Part shown: positions 1-9,584 of the stretch, piece by piece | How the letters are laid out: every line of letters starts with the position of its first letter | Position numbering within the stretch: the stretch's first letter is position 1 | DNA from: JADLCB01 sp964398315 | GTDB taxonomy: Bacteria; Planctomycetota; Phycisphaerae; Tepidisphaerales; Tepidisphaeraceae | Assembly (NCBI GenBank): GCA_964398315.1 | Contig: CAYNMV010000003.1 | Span: forward strand, 62,001-126,000 | DNA length: 64,000 nucleotides | Reading direction: 5' to 3' | The notes under the pieces: generated by a model | Seen by the model: the letters and a program-made list of their open reading frames with translations, nothing else | Database searches by the model: none | What the model was told of the DNA's origin: nothing | Position numbers and translations under genes: made by a program

Positions 1-1356
1 CGCAGCGTCGTCTGCGGCCTGGCCCGCTGCGTCCCGGCGGATATCGACCGCGCTGGTGAGGCGATCAAGCCGGCAAAGCGCGGGCGTATTCACGTCTTCT
101 GCGCCACCAGCAAGATCCACCGCGATCACAAGCTGAAGAAGGGCCGCCAGGAGATCATCGACCTGAGCGTCCGCTCGATTAAGCAGGCGCTGCAATACAC
201 GAGCGATGTTGAGTTCAGCCCCGAGGATGCCAGCCGTACAGAGCTGGATTTCCTCGAGGAGATCACCCAGGCCGCCATTGAAGCCGGCGCCACCACCATC
301 AACCTGCCCGATACCGTTGGCTATGCCACCCCGCGCGAGTATGGCGGGATCTTCGCGCACCTGCTCGAGAAACTGCCGGTGATCCGCGAGAAGGGGATCA
401 TCCTCTCGGCCCACTGCCACGATGACCTGGGCATGGCGGTGGCCAATTCGCTGGCGGCGGTGGAGCACGGGGCCCGCCAGGTTGAGTGCACGGTCAACGG
501 CATCGGTGAACGGGCCGGCAATGCCGCGCTGGAAGAACTGGTGATGATGCTCTACGTGCGCGGCGATCAGTACAACGCCCGCACCAACATCGACACCACC
601 AAGCTCTATCCCGCCAGCCGCATGGTTTCGACCCTGACCGGTGTGATGGTGCAGCGCAATAAGGCGATCGTGGGCCAGAATGCCTTCGCGCACGAATCGG
701 GCATCCACCAGGATGGCGTGCTCAAGTACCGCGAAACCTACGAGATCATGGATCCGGCTGTGGTTGGCTTGCCCAGGAATGTGCTGGTGCTGGGCAAGCA
801 TTCGGGTCGGCATGCCTTCCGGGATCGTGTGAAGGAACTGGGCTACACCCTCAGCGATGAGCAACTGGAGGCCGCCTTCACGGCCTTCAAGGCGCTGGCC
901 GACAAGAAAAAGGAAGTGTTCGACGAGGACATCGAGGCGCTGGTGGACAATCAGCTCGAGATCGCCGGCGGGCTGTGGGAACTGGTCGGCCTGCAGGTTA
1001 CGGCCGGCACCAACACGATCCCGACCGCCACCGTGACCATCCGCGACTCCAACGGCGAGATCATCCAGGATGCCAGCATCGGTGATGGCCCGGTCGATGC
1101 CATTTACTCGGCGATCCAGCGCCTGACCGGTGTGCGGGCCGGCCTGAGCGATTACCGCATCCGTGCCATCACCCGTGGCAAGGATGCCCAGGGCGAGGTG
1201 CAGGTCGAGCTGGACCATTCCGGCAAGAAAATCCGCGGCCGGGGCGTCAGCACCGACATCCTCGAAGCCAGTGCCCGGGCCTATCTGGCGGCCATCAATC
1301 GTCTCCGCAGCCTCGCCTACCGCGAACGCCTGGTAACCCAGCACGCGGGCGTGTGA
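1..1356 (+). CDS. leuA: 2-isopropylmalate synthase, 5' end cut by window
   Basis: This enzyme condenses acetyl-CoA with 2-oxoisovalerate in the first committed step of leucine synthesis. The reading frame is open from the first base, so the N-terminus (roughly 60-70 residues by comparison with the usual length near 510-520) lies outside the window; 451 residues are visible. The metal-binding HxH motif sits in SAHCHDDLG (visible residues 136-144), followed by the NGIGERAGN signature. The last ~125 residues, with GDGPVDAIY, match the LeuA allosteric domain that binds leucine, so this is a feedback-regulated LeuA rather than a short homocitrate-synthase relative. It ends with TGA and is followed by a 278-bp spacer holding two parS-like sites. 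Confidence 0.95.
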   Translation, partial: RSVVCGLARCVPADIDRAGEAIKPAKRGRIHVFCATSKIHRDHKLKKGRQEIIDLSVRSIKQALQYTSDVEFSPEDASRTELDFLEEITQAAIEAGATTINLPDTVGYATPREYGGIFAHLLEKLPVIREKGIILSAHCHDDLGMAVANSLAAVEHGARQVECTVNGIGERAGNAALEELVMMLYVRGDQYNARTNIDTTKLYPASRMVSTLTGVMVQRNKAIVGQNAFAHESGIHQDGVLKYRETYEIMDPAVVGLPRNVLVLGKHSGRHAFRDRVKELGYTLSDEQLEAAFTAFKALADKKKEVFDEDIEALVDNQLEIAGGLWELVGLQVTAGTNTIPTATVTIRDSNGEIIQDASIGDGPVDAIYSAIQRLTGVRAGLSDYRIRAITRGKDAQGEVQVELDHSGKKIRGRGVSTDILEASARAYLAAINRLRSLAYRERLVTQHAGV

Positions 1357-1466
1357 GGCGTCTGCCAGGGTTCGGGGGACGGGGTTGCGTGTTGATGCGG
1401 CGCTGTTGAGTGGCCGATACCACAATGCGTAGTGGTGCATTGCGGGGCGCGCCATATTTCAGTGCA

Positions 1467-1504
1467 TGTTCCACGTGGAACAATGGCGTGTTCCACGTGG
1501 AACA
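1467..1504. promoter_or_regulatory. Pair of parS-like ParB binding sites
   Basis: Two perfect 16-bp palindromes TGTTCCACGTGGAACA lie at 1467-1482 and 1489-1504, 22 bp centre to centre (about two helical turns). The sequence matches the conserved bacterial parS consensus nucleated by ParB/Spo0J. A third identical copy lies at 33766-33781. The pair is in the leuA-purE spacer, outside coding sequence. ParB binding is inferred; parA and parB are not in the window. Confidence 0.82.
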
Positions 1505-1634
1505 TTTGCACATCCTGCGAGCAGGACAGCGGTGTGCGCATCGCATAGCCCCCAACCGCCCACCCCTGACCCCCAAACCCTGACCCCCCCGCGGCCCGTT
1601 TGCCCGCCGTCGCGGTCACAGGTAAAAGAAAGCC

Positions 1635-2129
1635 ATGGCAGATGCACCCGCACCGCTGGTATCGGTGATCATGGGATCCAAGAGTGATTGGGAGACGATG
1701 CGGCACGCGACCGAAACGCTCGAGCGATTCGGCGTTCCGCAAGAATCCTTAATTGTCTCGGCTCATCGCACGCCCCTCTGGCTGGCTGAGTTCGCGCGCG
1801 AGGCGGAGGGGCGGGGGGTGCAGGTAATCATCGCCGGGGCTGGCGGGGCAGCGCACCTGCCGGGCATGTGCGCTGCGCAGACGGCCTTGCCCGTGCTGGG
1901 GGTGCCCGTGCAGTCCCAGGCGCTGAACGGCATGGACTCACTGCTGAGCATTGTGCAGATGCCCGCCGGGGTGCCGGTGGGAACACTGGCCATCGGCAAA
2001 GCCGGGGCGACCAACGCCGCCTTGCTGGCGATTTCGATCCTGGCGCTGACCCGGCCGGAGCTGAGGGAAAAACTGCGACAATTCCGGCAGGAACAGACCG
2101 AGACCGTGCTGCGTACCACGCTTGATTGA
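1635..2129 (+). CDS. purE: N5-carboxyaminoimidazole ribonucleotide mutase PurE (class I)
   Basis: PurE moves the carboxyl group of N5-CAIR to carbon 4 in purine synthesis. The 164-residue length fits the class I (mutase) family. Visible signatures are GSKSD at 14-18, SAHRTP with the catalytic His44, the glycine-rich AGAGGAAHLPG and the LLSIVQMPAGVPVG segment. The ATG at 1635 follows a purine-rich stretch (aggtaaaagaaa). The partner ATP-dependent carboxylase purK is not adjacent, although a class I PurE normally needs PurK to make its substrate. The downstream gene starts 12 nt later, so they may be co-transcribed. Confidence 0.96.
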   Translation: MADAPAPLVSVIMGSKSDWETMRHATETLERFGVPQESLIVSAHRTPLWLAEFAREAEGRGVQVIIAGAGGAAHLPGMCAAQTALPVLGVPVQSQALNGMDSLLSIVQMPAGVPVGTLAIGKAGATNAALLAISILALTRPELREKLRQFRQEQTETVLRTTLD

Positions 2130-2141
2130 CCGCCAGGCCTG

Positions 2142-5100
2142 ATGGATCGCCAGCGCCCGCGCCGGTTCGTGTTTGCTGCTGCGGGGGCATGGCATCGGCT
2201 TTCTAAGGTATCGGAAGGGTTCCGCTTGCGTTCATTCCTCCTTATCGCCGGCACGTTCGCCCTGCTCGTGGGCCTGTTTTTTGGCTACACGATGATGCAG
2301 ACCGGCCACACCGTGGTTGACCGGCCCACAGACGTGGCCAGTTCCACCGACCTGACCTTTCCCGCCGAGCCGCGCGAATCAATCGTCGGCGAAGGGGAGG
2401 ATGCCTGGGTCGAGATGCGCGATGCGAACTGGCAGGTGATCTCGCGCTTCCGCGCCCGCAAGTACGATCCGCGCAAGGATGGGCGCGTCGAGGTCACCGG
2501 GCCCGAGGCGGTCTTCTTCATGTCCGATGGGCAGCGCCTGCGCATCCGCGGCCGCGAGGGCGTGGTGGCGATGTCGCGCCTGCCCGAACCCGGCCAGGAT
2601 CCGCGCAACCTGGGACCGCGCCAGGCACCCACGCGCGGCGAGCTGCGCGAGGTGGAGATCGAGCTGTACGATTCGCAGGAGGCGATGGATGCCGATGAGC
2701 CGGATCGGCCGATGGAGCTGATCCGCGTCACGCTCGACAATGCAACGTTCGACAACGAGACCTTTCGTATTTTCACCACCGACACCACGATCGACGGCCA
2801 GCCGGTGGCGCAGGACCGCGTGCCGGTGATCGTCACCGGGCGCGATTATGATTTCGAAGGCCAGGGGCTGACCATTCGCTGGAATGAGAAAGATCGCCGG
2901 CTTGACATGCTGCGCATCGCGCACGGCAAGCGGCTGGTGGTGAAAAATCCCGAAGCGCTGGAGACGGGGCCGCTGCAGCGCAGGAAAGGACGGCAGGCCT
3001 CCGCCATGCCCGCCCAGCGAACCCATCACGAACGGCAATCCGGTGGCGGCAGGGCGCTTCCCATCCGCCTGGCTGCGGCGGATTCCTCCGCGGCCGGCGA
3101 GGCGCTGACGCAGGATCAGGCGCAGCACAAGCCCGCCTATCGAGCCACGTTCAGTGACCAGGTGCGCATCCTGCATGGGGATGCCCAAGTGGCCCTGGCC
3201 GATGAGCTGTTCGTCGATTTCGTGTTTGATCGCTCAGTCGAGCTGGAGCCGGATAGTCCCACCGCGCCCGCGCAGCCTGCCGCTGCGACAGTGCCCGCCG
3301 GCCATGCGGATGCTGCCGGCCATGCACCCGCCTTCACCGCGTCCACCCGGGCGCAACTTGCGGCGGATGGCGCATCTGCACCGGCCACTCAGCCCACGCC
3401 GATCACCATTCTCTGGAACGGGCCACTGGTGGTGACGTTGCTGCCCGAAGATGCGCCTCGTCCGGCTGCGCAAGCGGCTAATGTCCACATGGTGGGCTCA
3501 CCCCTGCTGCTGAGCCAGCGCGAGACCCAGGTGCAGGCCCGCTCGCTGATCTATGACACCGGGGCCGAGCAGGTCACCATGGAATCATCCGATGCCTATC
3601 CGCTGGTGATGAAAGACGGCAAAGGCGGTTCGGTTGAGAGCAGCGCGCTTGTCTACTCGATGCAGGACCAGATCGCCACTTTCCGCGGCAGGAGCCGGGC
3701 GCTATTGCCGCTGCGCGGCAGTGATGGGGCCGAGCCACAAATCCTGTCGGCCCGGTGGAGCGAGCGATGCGTGCTGCACCTGGTCGGCGAGGGGCTGGAA
3801 TCGCTGACCGCCGACCGGGCCCGGTTCGTCGGTGAGGTGAAGATCGATCACCCCGCGCTGAAGCTGAGCGCGGCCTCGCTCGACCTGACGATGGAGCCAC
3901 CACCGGCCGATCCGGCTGCCGGGTCGGGGAACGAAGCACCCGGCATGCAGCTCCGGGAGGTGGCGGCCAGCGGCGCGGTTCAATGCCAGATCCTCGACGC
4001 CGGCAAAGAGGTCCAGTCCATCCAGAGCGAGCGGCTGAAAATCCTCACCGCCACCGACCCGCAGGGTGAGCTGTATGTCCGGCGGCTGGAGGCGGCCGGG
4101 GATGTGGTGGCGCGCGATCCCGCCCAGGCCTTCAAGGCCGGGCACCTCACCGCGACGCTGTCGCCGGCGCGCCGGGACGCAGCGCGGGCACGCGATGCGC
4201 AGGCAGCCCAGCCGGGGCACGATTCAGCGCCGGCGGGGGTGCGCCTGGCCCAGCAGGTCAACCTTGAGCACTTCATCGCCATGGACGGCGCGGAGTACAC
4301 CAGCGCCGATGGAAAGCGGGCCGCGGCCGACCAGATCGAGGTACTGGTCAAGGATGGCGAGCCCTTTATCACGCTGCTGGGCGAGGCCAAGGTCAGCGAT
4401 GGCACCAACATCCTCTTTGGCCCGCATGTGCAGGTCTCGGGCAGCGAGCAGAAAGCGACGGTGCTGGGGGCCGGCACGCTGGAGGCCAAGCGCGAAACCA
4501 GGCGCGGTGAACCCCTGCGCCCGGTCACGGTGGAATGGCAAAAGGGGGTCATTGCCGATGGCAAGGCCAATCAGGTCGATGTCACCGGCGGCATCGTCGT
4601 TACCACCAGCGAGTCCGATGGCTCCAGCCATGCCATTACCGGCGAGCGCCTGGTGATGGCGCTGGAAGATGCGCAGACAGAAGCTGAGAAAGAAGAGAAG
4701 ACCAGCCGCCCGCTGATGCGGGACAAGGTGGTGCGCACAATCACCATCAGCGGCGGCGCTGCGGTGCGCTCGTTGCGCACGGCGACAGAGGGGGCAATCC
4801 TGCGGCGGTTTCTGCTGACCGGCGAAACCCTCACCTATGACCTGCCGGCCCGGCGGATGACGGTGCCGGTGCGCGGGCGGCTGCTGTTCGAAGATCACCC
4901 GCCACGCGATTCGGCCGCACCGGCGCGGGATCAGGAAAAGCTCGCCGGCGCCACCGCGATGAAATGGGAACGCCAGCTTGTCTTCGATGAGATCACCGGC
5001 CGGATCACCCTGGAAGGGGATGTGCGGATCGTTCACGAACCCGATCCCCAGCAGAAGCAGCCGGGCTTTTCACTGACCGCCCAGTCCGTGACGGCGGAAC

Positions 5101-5393
5101 TGGAGCCAGCGAACGACACCGCGCCGGGCGCGGCTGCCGAGGATGCCGTTGCCGCGCGGGAACTGAAGAAGCTCACTGCCCAGGGCGCGGTGCGCTTCGA
5201 AGCGCAGGGCGTCGATCTGTACGCCGGTCGTATTGAATACGATCCCACCACCGGCATCATGCTCGCCACCGGCAGCGACAACCAGCCAGTGCGCGTGGAC
5301 AAGGGCCTGTCCCGCGGCAGCTTCCGCCAGGCCCGTTACAACCTGCACAGCGGCCAGCTCCAGGTCACGGACTTCCGCGGCAATGTGCGGTAG
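2142..5393 (+). CDS. Giant LptC/OstA-like membrane-anchored periplasmic protein
   Basis: The protein has 1,083 residues with one N-terminal membrane segment (about 32-50) and a long periplasmic part. It is rich in short alternating beta-strand phrases of the kind seen in LptA/LptC/OstA proteins, which carry lipopolysaccharide across the periplasm: for example ITGERLVMALEDAQ, EYTSADGKRAAADQIEVL and the closing VDLYAGRIEYDPTTGIMLA. LptA and LptC are usually about 180-200 residues, so this would be a multi-repeat version. Linkers rich in Ala and Pro (about 370-420) separate blocks. The start is uncertain because no strong ribosome site precedes 2142. The family call rests on pattern recognition only; kdsB elsewhere in the window fits a lipopolysaccharide-making cell. 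Confidence 0.6.
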   Translation: MDRQRPRRFVFAAAGAWHRLSKVSEGFRLRSFLLIAGTFALLVGLFFGYTMMQTGHTVVDRPTDVASSTDLTFPAEPRESIVGEGEDAWVEMRDANWQVISRFRARKYDPRKDGRVEVTGPEAVFFMSDGQRLRIRGREGVVAMSRLPEPGQDPRNLGPRQAPTRGELREVEIELYDSQEAMDADEPDRPMELIRVTLDNATFDNETFRIFTTDTTIDGQPVAQDRVPVIVTGRDYDFEGQGLTIRWNEKDRRLDMLRIAHGKRLVVKNPEALETGPLQRRKGRQASAMPAQRTHHERQSGGGRALPIRLAAADSSAAGEALTQDQAQHKPAYRATFSDQVRILHGDAQVALADELFVDFVFDRSVELEPDSPTAPAQPAAATVPAGHADAAGHAPAFTASTRAQLAADGASAPATQPTPITILWNGPLVVTLLPEDAPRPAAQAANVHMVGSPLLLSQRETQVQARSLIYDTGAEQVTMESSDAYPLVMKDGKGGSVESSALVYSMQDQIATFRGRSRALLPLRGSDGAEPQILSARWSERCVLHLVGEGLESLTADRARFVGEVKIDHPALKLSAASLDLTMEPPPADPAAGSGNEAPGMQLREVAASGAVQCQILDAGKEVQSIQSERLKILTATDPQGELYVRRLEAAGDVVARDPAQAFKAGHLTATLSPARRDAARARDAQAAQPGHDSAPAGVRLAQQVNLEHFIAMDGAEYTSADGKRAAADQIEVLVKDGEPFITLLGEAKVSDGTNILFGPHVQVSGSEQKATVLGAGTLEAKRETRRGEPLRPVTVEWQKGVIADGKANQVDVTGGIVVTTSESDGSSHAITGERLVMALEDAQTEAEKEEKTSRPLMRDKVVRTITISGGAAVRSLRTATEGAILRRFLLTGETLTYDLPARRMTVPVRGRLLFEDHPPRDSAAPARDQEKLAGATAMKWERQLVFDEITGRITLEGDVRIVHEPDPQQKQPGFSLTAQSVTAELEPANDTAPGAAAEDAVAARELKKLTAQGAVRFEAQGVDLYAGRIEYDPTTGIMLATGSDNQPVRVDKGLSRGSFRQARYNLHSGQLQVTDFRGNVR

Positions 5394-5668
5394 GGAGACT
5401 GACCCAGGCGTCAGCGGACTGCCAAACCGGGTGCATCCAGCCGTGGATGGGCGAAGCGTGCGCAGCGGACATTGGGCCGCCGCCAGAGCGGGGGAATCGG
5501 CAGGGGGCGAGGATCGGCAGACCTGCCCCTGCGCTGGCCCGTGTCCACTTCCCCCATCATCGGGAAGCTGCCGCCCCGGGCCTCATTTCATGCAGGACCG
5601 GGGAACTTTTGCCTTTCGGCGGTGTCCAAGAGAGGATGAAGCCTCATTCTCATTGGAAGGAGACAACG

Positions 5669-7795
5669 ATGGCAGGATTCGTGCGCGCGATGGTGCTTTC
5701 GGCGGCGGTCATGGGGGTGACGAGTCAGCTTGTGGCCCAGCAGGCCGATCCGCCGGCACCGGCCGTTCAGCCCGCCGATGAAGCCGCCCGCGGGGCGCAG
5801 GCCGATGTGCCGGTGCGCGGCGTGGTCCTCTTCTCCTCCGGCGTCGGCTACTTTGAGCACTTTGGCACCGTCACCGGCGAAGCCCAGACCGAGCTGCGCT
5901 TCAAGACCGAGCAGATTAACGACATCCTCAAGAGCCTCGTCCTCGAAGACCTCGATCAGGGCACGGTGCGCAACATCACCTATCCCTCGCAGGACCCGGT
6001 TGAAAAGACCCTGAGAAGCTTCCAGGTCGATATCGCCGACAACCCCGACCTGGCCGAGTTGCTCAAGCGCCTGCGCGGGGCCGAGGTGACGCTCGACACG
6101 CCCGAGGGGCAGATGACCGGCACCATCCTCGGTGTTGAAACCCGCAAGGTGCCGGTGGGCGAGGATGAGAAGCCGATCGAGGTGCCGGTGGTCAGCCTGC
6201 TGGCCGGCGGCACTATCCGCGCCGTTGAGCTGCCATCCGTGCGCGCCATCCAGCTCCGCGATGAACAGCTCCAGCAGGAATTGAATAAAGCGCTCACCGC
6301 CCTCGCGCAGGCCCGCGACCAGGACAAGAAGCCGGTGGTCATTAACTTCAGCGGGCAGGGCGACCGCCGCGTGCGGCTGGGGTATGTCGTGCAGACGCCG
6401 GTTTGGAAAACGAGCTATCGCCTGGTCCTCGGCGGCGAGAACGAAAAGCCGCGCATCCAGGGCTGGGCCATCGTCGAGAACCAGACCGACAACGACTGGA
6501 ACGATGTGCAGCTTTCGCTGGTCAGTGGCCGGCCGATCTCGTTCATCCAGGATCTCTACCAGCCGCTCTACATCCAGCGCCCGGTGGTCGAGCCGGAATT
6601 GTACGCCAGCCTGCGGCCACAGCGCTACGGCGCGGGCTTCGGGGGCGCGATGGCGGATAAAATGCCGGAAGACGAGGCCCGGGCCAATGCGCCACAGCCC
6701 TCGGCAGCGCCCAGGGTCCGACGCGAGGCAGCGCGTGCGACGGGTGATAGGATGAGTATGCAGTTCCGCGCGGCCGACGCGGTGGCCGATGGACCCATGG
6801 ACATCGGCAAGAGCGTCGCGTCGGTCGCCTCGGCCGCGGAGGTGGGGGAACTGTTCCAGTACACCGTCCCCAATGTCACGCTCGCCCGCCAGAAGAGCGC
6901 CATGCTGCCGATCGTGACCGATGAGATCGAGGTCGAGCGGCTGTCGATCTATAACCACTCGGTTCTGTCCCGCCATCCGCTCAACGGCGCCCGCGTGAAG
7001 AACACCACGGGCAAACACCTGCTGGCCGGGCCAGTGACGGTGTTTGACGAAGGTGCCTATGCTGGCGATGCCCAGATCGAAAACCTGCCGCCGGACCAGC
7101 AGCGGCTGCTCAGCTACGGCATCGACCTGAAGATGCTGGTCAATGCGACGAACCAGGACCGCAAGGCCGATGTGCTGACCGGTCGGATCGTCAAGGGGAT
7201 CCTCGAGGTAACGTATAAGAATGTGCAGAGCCGCGAGTATGTCGTGGAGAACAAGGCGGATCGGGAAAAGACGCTCATCATCGAGCACCCGGTGATGCAG
7301 GGATGGGATCTGGTCGATTCGCCCAAGCCGGAGGAGACGACCGAGCAGGTCTATCGCTTCCGCACGAAGGTGCCGGCCGGCAAGCAGGAAAAGGTGGCGA
7401 TCCACCAGCAGATGATCAACCGCCAGAGCATCGCCATCCTGCCGATGGATCTGGGCGCCATCGCCGCCTATCACAGCACCCAGCAGATTCCGCAGGACGT
7501 GCGCGACGCCCTGGCCAAGGCAATGGAACTCAAGCGCGCCCTGGTCAACACCGAGCGGCAGATCAACGAGAAACAGCAGAAGCTGGATACCTACCCCAAT
7601 CAGCAGACCCGCCTGCGCGAGAACATGCGGGTCATCGACCGTAACAGCGACCTCTACGCCGACTACATGAAGCGCCTCAAGGCCCAGGAGCAGGAGATCA
7701 TCACCCTGCAGGATGAGATCGACGCCCTGAAAAAGCAGATGGAGCAGCAGCGCAAAGCTCTGGAAGACTACCTCGCCGGCCTGAACGTCGGCTAA
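5669..7795 (+). CDS. DUF4139 domain secreted protein with C-terminal coiled coil
   Basis: A 708-residue protein of unknown function. The ATG at 5669 was chosen because AAGGAG lies 6 nt upstream and it begins a clean signal peptide (AMVLSAAVMGVTSQLVAQ); the frame is open further upstream but without a signal sequence. The N-terminal part has the FSSGVGYFEHFG segment typical of planctomycete DUF4139 proteins. The middle (VRLGYVVQTPVWKTSYRLVL, then IENQTDNDWNDVQLSLVSGRP-like text) is the DUF4139 core. The last ~90 residues are a heptad-rich coiled coil (about 610-700). A Pro/Ala/Met-rich linker lies near 340-390. It stands alone between a 275-bp spacer and a terminator. Confidence 0.8.
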   Translation: MAGFVRAMVLSAAVMGVTSQLVAQQADPPAPAVQPADEAARGAQADVPVRGVVLFSSGVGYFEHFGTVTGEAQTELRFKTEQINDILKSLVLEDLDQGTVRNITYPSQDPVEKTLRSFQVDIADNPDLAELLKRLRGAEVTLDTPEGQMTGTILGVETRKVPVGEDEKPIEVPVVSLLAGGTIRAVELPSVRAIQLRDEQLQQELNKALTALAQARDQDKKPVVINFSGQGDRRVRLGYVVQTPVWKTSYRLVLGGENEKPRIQGWAIVENQTDNDWNDVQLSLVSGRPISFIQDLYQPLYIQRPVVEPELYASLRPQRYGAGFGGAMADKMPEDEARANAPQPSAAPRVRREAARATGDRMSMQFRAADAVADGPMDIGKSVASVASAAEVGELFQYTVPNVTLARQKSAMLPIVTDEIEVERLSIYNHSVLSRHPLNGARVKNTTGKHLLAGPVTVFDEGAYAGDAQIENLPPDQQRLLSYGIDLKMLVNATNQDRKADVLTGRIVKGILEVTYKNVQSREYVVENKADREKTLIIEHPVMQGWDLVDSPKPEETTEQVYRFRTKVPAGKQEKVAIHQQMINRQSIAILPMDLGAIAAYHSTQQIPQDVRDALAKAMELKRALVNTERQINEKQQKLDTYPNQQTRLRENMRVIDRNSDLYADYMKRLKAQEQEIITLQDEIDALKKQMEQQRKALEDYLAGLNVG

Positions 7796-7882
7796 TGCGG
7801 GAACACCAGGCCGCGGAGAGGCAGACCAGGGCCGTGGCTGAACCGCGGGAAGAACGGTGTGGGGGACGAAAGTCTGAGGGCC

Positions 7883-7921
7883 GAAGGCTGAAAGGCGCCA
7901 GGGAGGGGCCTTTCAGCCTTC
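7883..7921 (+). terminator. Probable transcription terminator hairpin
   Basis: A perfect 13-bp inverted repeat (GAAGGCTGAAAGG at 7883-7895, complement at 7909-7921) with a 13-nt loop lies about 90 nt after the DUF4139 gene. A T-rich run (ctccttttca, then ttttttt near 7940) follows. It probably ends the transcript of that gene. Confidence 0.6.
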
Positions 7922-8399
7922 TCCTTTTCAGGGACTCGGCTTTTTTTACTTCCTGCTGCGGATTGCAGGCCAATACGCACATGGGACATGGGTTTACACG
8001 TGCGTGCGGAGGATTTGCCAGTACGCGCTTGCAAACCCGTGTCACGGGATGGAGCATGCATGAATTGTGCAGCGCTCCAAAACAACTGGCATGTGCCCGC
8101 CTTCAGATATATCGAAAAATTGCTAAGTTAGAATGGCTGCCTCGAATTGGCCGGGCTTGTTTAGGGCGTGGCCTCATTGCCAGATACCCCCACACGGCGG
8201 CCAGGCCTCGGCCATGCTGCCGGCCCATGCCCCGTTTTGAAGGATTTTCCAGCGATCTTCCGGCTGGCGCAAAAAACCGCGCAGGCAGGTGCGATTTATG
8301 GGGTTCTTCTAAAAACATAGTTTTTTGCTTGCCGTTCTTCTGGCACGTGTTAGAGTATATCTGTAACGTGTTAGTAGCTTGTCTTGATCGGATATCTTC
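7922..8399. other. Gene-free region upstream of the carbohydrate cluster
   Basis: I see no convincing gene here; the open frames are shadows without a ribosome site or family resemblance. It is more AT-rich than its surroundings near 8110-8140 and 8310-8400. It contains a short palindrome AAAAAC-ATA-GTTTTT near 8311-8325, two GTTCTTCT copies about 30 bp apart, and the repeated ACGTGTTAG motif listed separately. It probably holds the promoter and operators of the LacI-type gene at 8400. Confidence 0.5.
8344..8374. promoter_or_regulatory. Candidate operator: two ACGTGTTAG repeats before the LacI-type gene
   Basis: ACGTGTTAG occurs at 8345-8353 and 8366-8374, 21 bp apart, so both would face the same side of the helix. 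The second is embedded in TAACGTGTTA, a near-palindrome of the size LacI-family dimers bind. A TTGCTT hexamer at 8325-8330 may be a -35 element. Autoregulation by the adjacent regulator is an inference. Confidence 0.35.
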
Positions 8400-9584
8400 A
8401 TGGCCGAAACCGTCTCAGCTATGACCATCGCTCGGCACGTGGGCTTGAGCCGCACGACCGTCAGCTTGGTGCTCAACGGACGCGGCACTGAGCTGGGGAT
8501 CAAGCCGGCGACTCAGGAGCGAATCTTCGCAGCGGCCAAGCGGCTTGGATATCGGCCAAACCGGGCTGCACAGCTGATGCGGGGCGTCAAGAGCGGCCTG
8601 ATCGGCCTGCTGCAGTTGGGTGGGGTGTCGCTGTTTCACGGGATGCGATCGGCGAGCCTGACGGCGGCCATCCGCCAGGCCGGGTATTCGCCACTTATGG
8701 GCAATGTGCTGAACGCTGTCGGTGTCAGCCGGCCAACCATGCAGGCCGACCTGGCATCCGCCTGTTCCGTCATGATCGACGCCCGGGTTGAAGGCGTGGT
8801 GATGGCGGGGTTTCCCCCGTGGGGTGACCAGGAGCAGGTGAAGCGCTTCCAGTCCGCCGGCATCCCGCTGGTCAACATGGACGGCATCCGCCTGGCCGGC
8901 GTGCCTTATGTGGGCATGGACTATGCCCAGGGCATGCGGGACCTGACCCGGCATCTGCTGCGCCTGGGCCGCAAGCGCCTGATCATGATCGCGGCGTGGC
9001 AGGATATCAGCCCCATCGATGCCTGGCCGGTGCTGGGCCGGGTACGGGGGTTTGTCGAGGCGATTACCGAAGCGCATGGGCGCGTGGATGGCAGCGTGCC
9101 GCGGGGGTTGGGGCCATTGGTTGACGCTGCCGATGCTGCCGGCCCGCACGGACGGCTTTTCAACGCCATTTCGATGGCCACCGAGGCGAGCAATCCCTTT
9201 GAGGCCGCACGCATGGCCGTGAAAGCGATCCTCGACCGGGGAGAGCCGTTCGATGCCCTTGCCTGCAGCAATGACGATTGGGCGCTGGGCGCGATAGGGG
9301 CGCTGAAGGATGCCGGCATCGATTGCCCGCGGGATGTCAGCGTAACGGGGTTTGACGATGTCACCTCCTCGGCCTATCTGCAGACCCCGCTGACCAGCGT
9401 CAGCTACCCCATGTCTGATGCCGCGGAGAAAGCGATGCATCTCGTGCAGCAGCAGATCCAGGGCGCCTCCGTATCGGATCTTCCGAAGAAAACGATCTTT
9501 CCCTGTGAATTAGTCGTTCGCCACTCGTGTGGCGCAAATCTCAACGTACCGTGCCAGGGGGGACAGAATCGAGGTTCAAGATGA
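8400..9584 (+). CDS. LacI-family transcriptional regulator
   Basis: A 394-residue sugar-responsive DNA-binding protein. Residues 9-27 (TIARHVGLSRTTVSLVLNG) are the LacI helix-turn-helix, followed by the hinge region RPNRAAQLMRG and a periplasmic-binding-protein-like sensor domain containing VEGVVMAGFPP, DALACSNDDWALGAI and VSVTGFDDVTSSAYL. It is somewhat longer than the usual ~340 residues owing to an inserted loop near 225-260. No clear ribosome site precedes the ATG. Its stop overlaps the start of the next gene (ATGA at 9581), so both are translated from one message. It heads the 8.4-27.9 kb cluster and is the likely local regulator. Confidence 0.9.
   Translation: MAETVSAMTIARHVGLSRTTVSLVLNGRGTELGIKPATQERIFAAAKRLGYRPNRAAQLMRGVKSGLIGLLQLGGVSLFHGMRSASLTAAIRQAGYSPLMGNVLNAVGVSRPTMQADLASACSVMIDARVEGVVMAGFPPWGDQEQVKRFQSAGIPLVNMDGIRLAGVPYVGMDYAQGMRDLTRHLLRLGRKRLIMIAAWQDISPIDAWPVLGRVRGFVEAITEAHGRVDGSVPRGLGPLVDAADAAGPHGRLFNAISMATEASNPFEAARMAVKAILDRGEPFDALACSNDDWALGAIGALKDAGIDCPRDVSVTGFDDVTSSAYLQTPLTSVSYPMSDAAEKAMHLVQQQIQGASVSDLPKKTIFPCELVVRHSCGANLNVPCQGGQNRGSR

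Noticed and set aside
5588..7474. A 628-codon open frame on the minus strand opposite the DUF4139 gene
   Set aside because: It is a shadow of a strong coding frame in high-GC DNA, rich in His/Arg/Leu, with no ribosome site and no family resemblance.
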